Shown here piece by piece: positions 7,764 through 13,836 of a stretch of DNA of 17,495 nucleotides (positions within the stretch are counted from its first letter, which is position 1; each line of letters begins with the position of its first letter). The position numbers were made by a program, and so were the translations under genes. Location: NCBI GenBank assembly GCA_934597585.1, contig CAKTSA010000033.1:1-17495 (forward strand), read 5' to 3'. Source of the stretch: an uncultured Oscillospiraceae bacterium (lineage in GTDB: Bacteria > Bacillota > Clostridia > Oscillospirales > Oscillospiraceae). The notes beneath the pieces were generated by a model. The model worked only from the letters and a program-made list of their open reading frames with translations. It was not told the DNA's origin and did not search any database.

Positions 7764-8048
7764 ATGGACGAATTTTATACAAAGCTTGCCGCTCTGGCCG
7801 CCCGCTTCGGCGCTGAAAAGTTGGTTCTCTATGGTTCCCGCGCCAGAGGTGACTTCCATGAGCGCAGTGATATTGATCTTGCTGTATATGGTATGCCGGA
7901 AAAGCAGCGCGGCGGTTTTGCGATCGAGGCAGACGATCTGCCCACATTGCTGAAACTGGACATTGTCCATATTTCTCCCAATATGGACACCGCGTTTCGC
8001 AAGAACATTGAGAAGGATGGTGTGGTACTCTATGCTGCAGAAAATTGA
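7764..8048 (+). CDS. minimal nucleotidyltransferase (MNT domain protein)
   Basis: Small cytoplasmic nucleotidyltransferase of the pol-beta superfamily, of the kind that pairs with a HEPN-type partner. In 94 residues it carries the full signature: GSRARGD with Gly24-Ser25, ten residues, then Asp36-x-Asp38 in SDIDL, and the third catalytic-type Asp66 in LLKLDIV. In MntA/HepT type VII systems the MNT protein AMPylates a tyrosine in its HEPN partner to neutralise it; whether this protein does so is inference. GGAGG at 7752-7756 precedes the start by 7 bases. The gene starts 25 bases after the ECF S component and its end overlaps the HEPN-like gene by 17 bases. The pair looks less GC-biased than its neighbours, which hints at acquisition. 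Confidence 0.9.
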   Translation: MDEFYTKLAALAARFGAEKLVLYGSRARGDFHERSDIDLAVYGMPEKQRGGFAIEADDLPTLLKLDIVHISPNMDTAFRKNIEKDGVVLYAAEN

Positions 8049-8427
8049 GAACTACAAAAACGCAGTTGCACAATTGGAAGCTGCTGTGAAATGTTACCTT
8101 GCGTCTCCGCAGGATACCCTCTACCGGGATGGATTGATCCAACGCTTCGAGTTCACCGTAGAGTTGGCGTGGAAGTCGCTCCGCGAACATCTGGAGGATC
8201 AAGGGGTCGTTCTCTCTGTCGTCTCACCACGCGCCGTGTTGAAGGAAGCCTACGCCGCCGGTGTAATTGATGATGCAGACGTCTGGAATGCGATCATTTC
8301 GGCGCGGAACCTCACGTCCCATGTTTACGACGAAGCCACCGCCGTCGAGATCGCACGGCAGATCTGTGAGGATTTTATCCCCGTATTTCACGCGCTGCTG
8401 CTGCTGCTGCTGCGTTACCAGCAATGA
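8032..8427 (+). CDS. HEPN-like nucleotidyltransferase substrate-binding protein (HI0074 type)
   Basis: Helical partner of the preceding MNT protein, of the HI0074 family. The start at 8032 (MLQKIENYK) is chosen because it begins at the end of the MNT gene; the longer frame upstream only shadows that gene. The 131 residues have the family pattern: an N-terminal helix, YRDGLIQRFEFTVELAWKSLREHLE near 31-55, and ISARNLTSHVYDEATA near 89-104. The last contains Arg92-x4-His97-x-Tyr99, which fits the RX4HXY motif of HepT toxins, so RNase activity is possible but untested. HI0074-like proteins are also described as substrate-binding partners without shown toxicity. The C-terminus is odd: six leucines from a CTG repeat, then RYQQ. 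Confidence 0.87.
   Translation: MLQKIENYKNAVAQLEAAVKCYLASPQDTLYRDGLIQRFEFTVELAWKSLREHLEDQGVVLSVVSPRAVLKEAYAAGVIDDADVWNAIISARNLTSHVYDEATAVEIARQICEDFIPVFHALLLLLLRYQQ
8395..8412 (+). repeat. (CTG)6 trinucleotide repeat inside the HEPN-like gene
   Basis: Six uninterrupted CTG codons encode Leu6 just before the C-terminal RYQQ. Changes in unit number would keep the frame and alter only the leucine tract. Confidence 0.9.
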
Positions 8428-8471
8428 CGCAGCAAGCAAATGCCGCGCTCTCCTCTTCTCCATACATGCAA

Positions 8472-8513
8472 AAAAAGAGAACTGGCACGCAAATGCGTGC
8501 CAGTTCTCTTTTT
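8472..8513. terminator. bidirectional terminator between convergent transcription units
   Basis: Perfect 19-bp inverted repeat (8472-8490 and 8495-8513) with a 4-base loop, AAAT. It starts with A5 and ends with T5, so it can terminate both the plus-strand MNT/HEPN unit and the minus-strand nine-gene unit ending with butyrate kinase. Confidence 0.92.
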
Positions 8514-8549
8514 GACCATAAACCACGATATAACTCTTTTACGGGATTC

Positions 8550-9620
8550 TTACTCCACCCTGGTATACGTCCGGGCGGATTCCTCGCCCCGGAGGACACG
8601 GAGACAGCCGAAGGCCAGAGACTGCATCTCATCCTCGCCGGGATAGACGATGACGGGGGCGATGAAGGACACCCGGCGGCGGATCTCCTCGTCAATATAC
8701 TCCGAGTAGGTGATGCCGCCGGTCAGCAGGATGGCGTCCACCTTGCCGCAGACGCCGGGGGCCGTTTTGCCGATGAACTTGGCCACGTTCAGGGCCATGG
8801 CGTCATAGATCAGCTTGGCGTGGGCGTCGCCGCTCTGGATGCGCTGCTCCACCTCGCGGCAGTCGGTGGTGCCCAGGTGGGCCAGCAGGCCGCCCCGGCT
8901 CTTCACCAGCTTCATCATGCTCTTGTCGGACTGGCCCTCCTCAAAGCTGCGGTGGATCACATCGTACATGGGCAGGCCGCCGGCACGCTCGGGAGAGAAC
9001 GGGCCCTCCTCGTCGTTGACGCAGTCCTCGATCCTGCCGTTGTGGTGCAGGTTCACGGTGATGCCGCCGCCCAGATGGGCCACGATCACCGTGATATCCT
9101 GATAGGCCTTGCCCTGCTCCCGGGCGTAGCGCATGGCGGCGGCGCGGGTGTTCAGGTTGTGGCCGATGCCCTTGCGGTGCATCTCCGGCAGGCCGGTGAT
9201 GCGGTTGATGTCCGTCAGCTCGTCCACGGTGATGCCGTCGTAGATATAGGCGGGGATGTTCAGCTCTTTGGCAAGGGCGTGGGCGATCATGGGGCCCACG
9301 TTGGAGGCATGCTCATGCTGGGGCTTATACTGCAGCTGCCACACCATGTCCTCGTTGATCTCATAGGCGCCAGCGTGGATCGGAACCAGCAAACCGCCCC
9401 GGGACACGATGGCGTTCAGGTCCCGAACGTCAAAGTCGTGGCGCATCAGGCAGTCCAGCACCAGACGGCGGCGGAAGTCGTACTGCTCCACCACCCGGTC
9501 AAAGGGCGCAAGCTCCTCGGCGGAATGGGTCAGGGATTCGGTGAACAGGGGCGTTTCGCCGTCGAACACGGCGATCTTGGTGGAGGTGGAACCGGGGTTC
9601 AGCACTAAGATCTTCTCCAT
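8550..9620 (-). CDS. buk: butyrate kinase
   Basis: Converts butyryl-phosphate (or a branched acyl-phosphate) and ADP to the free acid and ATP, the energy-yielding last step of the pathway encoded by this operon. The protein has 356 residues, the usual length, and the acetate/butyrate kinase ASKHA fold: the N-terminal NPGSTSTKIAVFDG phosphate loop at about 8-21, SRGGLL near 70, a HLGGG motif with NLNTRAA just before it, and LTGGITYSEY near 320. Butyrate kinases commonly accept isobutyrate and isovalerate as well, so the gene name does not fix the substrate. The start has AGAAGGAGG upstream. It follows ptb by one base and is last in the operon. Pairing with ptb distinguishes it from acetate kinase, which is longer. 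Confidence 0.96.
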   Translation of the reverse strand: MEKILVLNPGSTSTKIAVFDGETPLFTESLTHSAEELAPFDRVVEQYDFRRRLVLDCLMRHDFDVRDLNAIVSRGGLLVPIHAGAYEINEDMVWQLQYKPQHEHASNVGPMIAHALAKELNIPAYIYDGITVDELTDINRITGLPEMHRKGIGHNLNTRAAAMRYAREQGKAYQDITVIVAHLGGGITVNLHHNGRIEDCVNDEEGPFSPERAGGLPMYDVIHRSFEEGQSDKSMMKLVKSRGGLLAHLGTTDCREVEQRIQSGDAHAKLIYDAMALNVAKFIGKTAPGVCGKVDAILLTGGITYSEYIDEEIRRRVSFIAPVIVYPGEDEMQSLAFGCLRVLRGEESARTYTRVE

Positions 9621-9621
9621 C

Positions 9622-10536
9622 TTACGCCTCCTTCTGTGCGGCGGCAGCCGCCAGCACGATGGAGAGATACTTCTCCTCGGCGCTGGAGCCGCGGCTGGTC
9701 ATGACGATGGGGCACTTGGCGCCCACCACCATGCCCGCCAGCCGTGCGCCGCAGGTGACCGTCAGCATCTTGCCCATGATGTTTCCGGCGTGGATGTTGG
9801 GCGCCACCAGCACGTCGCAGTCGCCGCTGACGGGGCTTTCAAAGCCCTTGAACTCCGCGATCTCGCGGCTCATGGCGCAGTCGTAGGACACGGGGCCCTC
9901 CACGATGCAGCCGGTGATCTCGCCCCGCTGGTTCATCTGCTTCAGGGCGTCGGCCTCTACCGTCTCCGGCATCTTGGGATTCACCTTTTCCACGCAGGCC
10001 AGCACACCCACCTTGGGGCACTCGTAGCCCATGGCGTGGAGGACGCCCACGGTATTCTCGATGATGGCCTTCTTCTGCTCCAGGGTGGGATAGGTCACCA
10101 TGCCGCCGTCCACGGGGCACAGCAGCTTGTGATAGCCGGGCACCTCGAAGATGGAGAAGTGGCTCATAACGCCGCCCTTGCCCAGACCGTGCTCCTTGTT
10201 GACCACGGCCTTCAGCAGCACGGCGGTATCCAGCTTGCCCTTCATCAGCAGGTCAGCCTTGCCCTCCCGCACCAGCGCCACCGCCTTGGCGGCGGCCTCC
10301 GCCAGATCGGGCACATCGTAGATATCCCCGGTGGGGACAGTCTCGCCCATCTCCGCCAGTACGCTATCGATGACGGCCTTGTCGCCCACCAGCACCGGTT
10401 CCACGATACCCTCGGCGCGGGCCTTCAGGGCCGCTTCGATGGTATGGGGATCGCCTGCGGCGGCCACGGCCATGCGGGCCTTGGCGGGCTTGCCCTTCAC
10501 ATGGGCGATCATTTCATCAAAATTGTGAAACTCCAT
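9622..10536 (-). CDS. ptb: phosphate butyryltransferase
   Basis: Exchanges the CoA of butyryl-CoA or a related acyl-CoA for phosphate, giving the acyl-phosphate used by butyrate kinase. It has 304 residues, close to the 300 usual for Ptb and shorter than phosphotransacetylase. Visible landmarks are the N-terminal FDEMIAHVKGKPAKARMAVAAAGD, then LMKGKLDTAVLLKAVV near 110, the VEGPVSYDCAMS segment near 205, and SPVSGDCDVLVAPNIHAGNIMGK followed by SRGSSAEEKYLSI at the C-terminus, all typical of the Ptb/Pta family. GGGAGG stands 4 bases before the ATG. It lies 10 bases after the oxidoreductase gamma gene and 1 base before buk. Together with the oxidoreductase this implies that the acyl-CoA product of 2-oxoacid oxidation is its substrate. 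Confidence 0.96.
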   Translation of the reverse strand: MEFHNFDEMIAHVKGKPAKARMAVAAAGDPHTIEAALKARAEGIVEPVLVGDKAVIDSVLAEMGETVPTGDIYDVPDLAEAAAKAVALVREGKADLLMKGKLDTAVLLKAVVNKEHGLGKGGVMSHFSIFEVPGYHKLLCPVDGGMVTYPTLEQKKAIIENTVGVLHAMGYECPKVGVLACVEKVNPKMPETVEADALKQMNQRGEITGCIVEGPVSYDCAMSREIAEFKGFESPVSGDCDVLVAPNIHAGNIMGKMLTVTCGARLAGMVVGAKCPIVMTSRGSSAEEKYLSIVLAAAAAQKEA

Positions 10537-10546
10537 AGAACCTCCC

Positions 10547-11092
10547 TTACCGCTGCTCCGCGCCCAGCTTCAGGCCCAGCTCAAAGGCCTGCTTGTTCAG
10601 GGGCAGCAGGGCGGGCTTCTTGCCCAGCTTGTGCTGGATGGTGTTCCACACCACGTCGGCGGGCACCACCTGCGTATAGCCCACATACACGCCCAGCATG
10701 ATGATGTTCAGCACCTTGGCGTTGCCCAGCTCCAGAGCCAGCTCCGTGACGGGAGCCTTGACCACCTTCACGTCCTCGCGGGTGATCTCGTCGGTGACGA
10801 TGGAGCTGTTGATGTACAGGGTGCCGCCTTCCTTCAGCTTATAGAGGAACTTATTCAGGCTGGGGCCGTTCATGACGATCAGGTCGTCCATCACGTCGCC
10901 CAGGGGCGCGCCGATCTTCTCGTCGGAGATGACCACATAGCAGTTGGCGGTGCCGCCCCGCTGCTCCGCGCCGTAGGAGGGGAAGAAGGTCACGTTCTTG
11001 TCGGTGGAGTCACAGGTGGCCTCCGCCAGGAATTTTCCCAGGGTCATAACGCCCTGACCGCCGAAACCGGCTACCATCAGATTCCGTTCCAT
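10547..11092 (-). CDS. 2-oxoacid:ferredoxin oxidoreductase, gamma subunit
   Basis: Third subunit of the ferredoxin-dependent enzyme that oxidatively decarboxylates 2-oxoacids to acyl-CoA. The 181-residue protein is the usual size of a free-standing gamma subunit and shows the family signature: MVAGFGGQGVMTLGKFLAEA at about 6-26, then FPSYGAEQRGGTANCYVVISDEKIG near 37-60 and a DDLIVMNGPSLNKF segment. The AEQRGG stretch is shared by gamma subunits of KOR, VOR and POR. It starts 2 bases after the beta gene, with AAGGAGG inside that gene's end. This domain is fused to alpha in some relatives; here it is separate, giving the four-gene delta-alpha-beta-gamma arrangement. It cannot by itself tell whether the enzyme prefers branched-chain oxoacids or 2-oxoglutarate. 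Confidence 0.94.
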   Translation of the reverse strand: MERNLMVAGFGGQGVMTLGKFLAEATCDSTDKNVTFFPSYGAEQRGGTANCYVVISDEKIGAPLGDVMDDLIVMNGPSLNKFLYKLKEGGTLYINSSIVTDEITREDVKVVKAPVTELALELGNAKVLNIIMLGVYVGYTQVVPADVVWNTIQHKLGKKPALLPLNKQAFELGLKLGAEQR

Positions 11093-11094
11093 CG

Positions 11095-11847
11095 TTACGC
11101 CTCCTCCTTGCTCTTGTCACGGATGACGCCCAAGGGGAACTCGGGCAGCATCTTTTCCTCAATGTAATCCAGGGCCGACAGGGCGTCCAGACCCCAGTTG
11201 GTGGGGCAGCTGGTGACGATCTCCACCATGGAGAAGCCCTTGCCGTCCAGCTGATTCTGGAATGCCTTGCGGATGGCGGCCTTGGTCTTGGCCACGTTGG
11301 CGGGAGTGTTGCAGCTGGTGCGCTCCAGATAGTAGGGCGCGGTCAGCTGGTTCATCAGCTCGCACATGTGCATGGGATAGCCGTGCTCCTTTGGGTCGCG
11401 GCCCTTGGGTGCGGTGGTGGCCTTCATGCCCACCAGAGTCGTCGGGGCCATCTGACCGCCGGTCATGCCGTAAATGCCGTTGTTGACGAAGATGACGGTG
11501 AAGTTCTCGCCGCGATTGGCGGCGCTCAGCGTCTCGGCAAGGCCGATGGAGGCCAGGTCGCCGTCGCCCTGATAGGTGTACACCAGAGACGCGGGGTTGC
11601 TGCGCTTGATGCCGGTAGCCACAGCGCAGGCGCGGCCGTGGGGCGCGGTGGTGTTGTCATAGGCGATGTAGTCCATGTGCAGGCCGCAGCAGCCGATGCC
11701 CAGCACGCAGGCGGTGTTCTGCACCTGTCCCATCTCCTCTAGCACCTCACCGATCAGCTTGATGACGGTGGAGTGCATGCAGCCGGGACAGAAGCCGGAG
11801 ACCTTGTCCTCCTGAATGGTCTTGGTACGGGTATAGATCTTTTCCAT
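11095..11847 (-). CDS. 2-oxoacid:ferredoxin oxidoreductase, beta subunit (TPP-binding)
   Basis: Catalytic subunit carrying thiamine diphosphate. The 250-residue protein starts with the expected FCPGCMHSTVIKLI motif (Cys20 and Cys23, ligands of the subunit's proximal iron-sulfur cluster in this family), then CCGLHMDYI, HGRACAVATGIKRSNP, and the thiamine diphosphate motif GDGDLASIGLAET followed by IFVNNGIYGMTGGQMAPTT. This order matches KorB/VorA-type beta subunits. Length is normal. The start has GGAGGG a few bases upstream, and the gene sits 3 bases after alpha and 2 bases before gamma, so the subunits are probably made in equal amounts. I call it branched-chain-type on the strength of the VorB-like alpha subunit and the ptb/buk partners; a 2-oxoglutarate or aryl-pyruvate preference remains possible. 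Confidence 0.94.
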   Translation of the reverse strand: MEKIYTRTKTIQEDKVSGFCPGCMHSTVIKLIGEVLEEMGQVQNTACVLGIGCCGLHMDYIAYDNTTAPHGRACAVATGIKRSNPASLVYTYQGDGDLASIGLAETLSAANRGENFTVIFVNNGIYGMTGGQMAPTTLVGMKATTAPKGRDPKEHGYPMHMCELMNQLTAPYYLERTSCNTPANVAKTKAAIRKAFQNQLDGKGFSMVEIVTSCPTNWGLDALSALDYIEEKMLPEFPLGVIRDKSKEEA

Positions 11848-11850
11848 AGT

Positions 11851-12933
11851 TCAACCCTCCATTACGTTCTTCACAGCGGCAAGGACTGCCTCGCGGCTCA
11901 TGATGTTGCCGCCGGAGCACAGGCAGGTGGTAACGGCGCAGCGCTCCTTCACGGCGGCCTTCACATCGTCGGCAAACTGGGCGGGGATGCTCATCTCCAC
12001 GCTGACGATTCCCTTGCACTTGGTATAGTCGATCTTGTCATAGGCGGCATAGGGGAAGGGATACACGGTGATAGGACGGATCATACCGGCCTTGACGCCC
12101 TGCTCCCGCAGCGCGTCCACCGCGTTGGCGGCGATACGGCCGCAGATGCCGTAGGCGGTCAGGACTACTTCCGCGTCCTCCATGCGGTATTCCTCCACCT
12201 GCACGTCCTCCTCCGCCCAGCGGCGGTACATGGCCTCGGCGTCCTCGTTGGCCTGCTGCATGGCCACGGTGGACCAGTGGCCCGGCTCGATCCACGCCCG
12301 GTTGGCGTAGTCCAGCTCATGGCCGATGCAGGCCCACTTCTTCTTGCCGTCCTTTATGGCGGCCACCTCGGCGTCGGACTTCATCTCTGGCAGCTCCACC
12401 GGCTCCATCATGGTGCCGATGACGCCGTCGGCCAGCACCAGCACGGGGTTGCGGTCACGGTCGGCGTAGTCGAAGGCCTTATAGGTCAGATCCACCGCCT
12501 CCTGCACCGTGGAGGGTGCCAGCACCATCATGCGGAAGCCGCCGTTGCCGCTGGCCTTGGTGGCCTGATTATAGTCCTGCTGGGCGGGCTGGATGGCACC
12601 CACGCCGGGGCCGCCCCGCTGCACGTTGCAGTACACCATGGGGATGCGGGCGCTGGCGCAGTAGCTGATGCCCTCGCTCTTCAGGGCGATGCCGCAGGAG
12701 CTGGAGGAGGTCATGGAGCGGGTACCGGCAGAGGCCGCGCCATACACCATGTTGACGGAGGCTACCTCGCTCTCGCCCTGGACAAAGGTGCCGCCCACCT
12801 CCGGCATGCGGCGGGCAAAATACTCAGGGATCTCGTTCTGCGGGGTGATGGGATAACCGGCAAAGAACCGGCAGCCTGCCCGCACAGCCGCTTCGGCGAT
12901 GGCCTCGCAGCCCTTCATGAAAATTCTGGCCAT
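11851..12933 (-). CDS. vorB: 2-oxoacid:ferredoxin oxidoreductase, alpha subunit (VorB-like)
   Basis: Large subunit of the ferredoxin-dependent 2-oxoacid oxidoreductase, binding the diphosphate side of thiamine diphosphate together with beta. It has 360 residues, normal for VorB/KorA. Motifs: GCEAIAEAAVRAGCRFFAGYPITPQNEI at about 8-35 (the GYPITP motif is diagnostic), FVQGESEVASVNMVYGAASAG near 49-69, SSSSCGIALKSEGISY near 75, and VQRGGPGVG near 105. The C-terminal domain (from about 210) includes VVLTAYGICGRIAANAV and MIRPITVYPFPY. A strong AAGGAGG lies 10 bases before the start. The name VorB (3-methyl-2-oxobutanoate oxidoreductase) follows family resemblance and context; KorA-like specificity is the main alternative. 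Confidence 0.93.
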   Translation of the reverse strand: MARIFMKGCEAIAEAAVRAGCRFFAGYPITPQNEIPEYFARRMPEVGGTFVQGESEVASVNMVYGAASAGTRSMTSSSSCGIALKSEGISYCASARIPMVYCNVQRGGPGVGAIQPAQQDYNQATKASGNGGFRMMVLAPSTVQEAVDLTYKAFDYADRDRNPVLVLADGVIGTMMEPVELPEMKSDAEVAAIKDGKKKWACIGHELDYANRAWIEPGHWSTVAMQQANEDAEAMYRRWAEEDVQVEEYRMEDAEVVLTAYGICGRIAANAVDALREQGVKAGMIRPITVYPFPYAAYDKIDYTKCKGIVSVEMSIPAQFADDVKAAVKERCAVTTCLCSGGNIMSREAVLAAVKNVMEG

Positions 12934-12945
12934 GTTCTTACCTCC

Positions 12946-13149
12946 TTACTTATACACGTCGATGGCGCCGTCGGGACACATCTTCGCGCAGATGGCGCAG
13001 CCGACGCAGTCCTCGGGATGGACGGGCTCCACATACTCGTAGCCCTTGGAGTTGACATTCTTGCCAACTGCCAGCACATGCTTGGGACAGAACTTGATGC
13101 AGTAGCCACAGCTCTTGCAGCGCTCCGCCACGATCTCAACTTTTGCCAT
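12946..13149 (-). CDS. 2x[4Fe-4S] ferredoxin, delta subunit of the 2-oxoacid oxidoreductase
   Basis: Small ferredoxin that carries electrons out of the oxidoreductase towards free ferredoxin. From the chosen start it has 67 residues with two complete cluster motifs: CKSCGYCIKFCP at about 11-22 and CVGCAICAKMCP in the second half, eight cysteines in all. The start at 13149 (MAKVEIV) is preferred to the ATG two codons upstream because AAGGAG is 8 bases before the former and only 2 before the latter. It precedes the alpha gene by 12 bases. A free delta subunit ahead of alpha, beta and gamma is the classical arrangement of four-subunit VOR and KOR. An AT-rich 30-base spacer separates it from the P-loop gene upstream. 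Confidence 0.93.
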   Translation of the reverse strand: MAKVEIVAERCKSCGYCIKFCPKHVLAVGKNVNSKGYEYVEPVHPEDCVGCAICAKMCPDGAIDVYK

Positions 13150-13164
13150 TGTCATATCTCCTTT

Positions 13165-13188
13165 TTTATAAATTTCACTTTATAAATT
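13165..13188. repeat. AT-rich direct repeat at the P-loop/ferredoxin junction
   Basis: TTTATAAATT occurs at 13165-13174 and again at 13179-13188, 14 bases apart, overlapping the end of the P-loop gene. It is a sharp AT island in a GC-rich operon, placed exactly where the accessory genes give way to the oxidoreductase genes. Confidence 0.55.
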
Positions 13189-13836
13189 CCATGGATATTC
13201 CAGATATCGCTCGATAGGAAACACAGGGACGGGGACGCTTGCCTTCACCGCTTCGCACAGCGACTGCTCCACGCACAGGGCGTCCAGCCGCTCCACCATG
13301 TCCAGCAGACGGTGATAGCCTGTCAGCACGTCCTCCGCCGTGGTGGTGCGCCCCAGATTGGAGTTGCCGATGATACGGATGCGCTCCGGGCGGATGTGGG
13401 ACACGCCCAGCACCTCCGACAGCACCAGCCCCGCCCGTTCGCCGGTGGTCGTCCAGGGGCGGAAGGGGTTCAGGATGTAGAGCACCTGCGTGTCCTCCCG
13501 GTTCAGCAAGGTTGCGTAGCCGCCGATGGCCCGGGCGCCGATGTAGTCGCCGCCCACGTCCAGCACCGTATAGCTGTCCGCGTCCTTCAGGGAGCGCATC
13601 ACGCCGCCGCCCACAGTGGGCGCGTCGGCAAACTGCTCCTCGAAGTGGAAGCGGATGCCCATGGCCGCCAGGGTGTCCGCCTGCTCGCGGGTGCGGAACA
13701 GGGGCTTGGTCATGTCCAGATCGAACAGGTCCACGGGCTTTCCCGTATCCAGCAGGCGGCGGGCCAGGTTGATGGCCAGCTCGCTTTTGCCGCAGCCCGC
13801 CTCGCCCAGCAGGACGAAGTTGCGGATGTCGCTCAT
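13180..13836 (-). CDS. P-loop NTP-binding protein of unknown function
   Basis: A cytoplasmic P-loop NTPase of 218 residues. I do not recognise a characterised family. Visible: a Walker A motif GEAGCGKSE at about 11-19, right after a beta strand; FDLDMTKPLFRTRE near 38-51, in the place of a switch or deviant Walker motif; YTVLDVGGDYIGARAIGGY near 88-106, a likely Walker B region; and IIGNSNLGRTTTAEDVLTGY near 148-168, where the N in GNSNL may contact the base. The layout resembles MinD/SIMIBI-type ATPases or chaperone GTPases more than kinases. The start codon overlaps the stop of the MFS gene (ATGA), so it is translationally coupled to the transporter and lies between it and the ferredoxin gene. 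A role in enzyme assembly, activity control or transporter regulation is possible; none is shown. Confidence 0.85.
   Translation of the reverse strand: MSDIRNFVLLGEAGCGKSELAINLARRLLDTGKPVDLFDLDMTKPLFRTREQADTLAAMGIRFHFEEQFADAPTVGGGVMRSLKDADSYTVLDVGGDYIGARAIGGYATLLNREDTQVLYILNPFRPWTTTGERAGLVLSEVLGVSHIRPERIRIIGNSNLGRTTTAEDVLTGYHRLLDMVERLDALCVEQSLCEAVKASVPVPVFPIERYLEYPWNL

Noticed and set aside
7764..8427. A firm call of type VII toxin-antitoxin
   Set aside because: The motifs fit, but the HEPN-like partner resembles HI0074-type substrate-binding proteins, and toxicity cannot be deduced from sequence.
8472..8513. Small RNA or attachment site at the perfect palindrome
   Set aside because: Its place between convergent genes and flanking A5/T5 are fully explained by a bidirectional terminator.
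9622..10536. Phosphate acetyltransferase instead of phosphate butyryltransferase
   Set aside because: Length near 304 residues, and a neighbour of butyrate-kinase rather than acetate-kinase type, favour Ptb.
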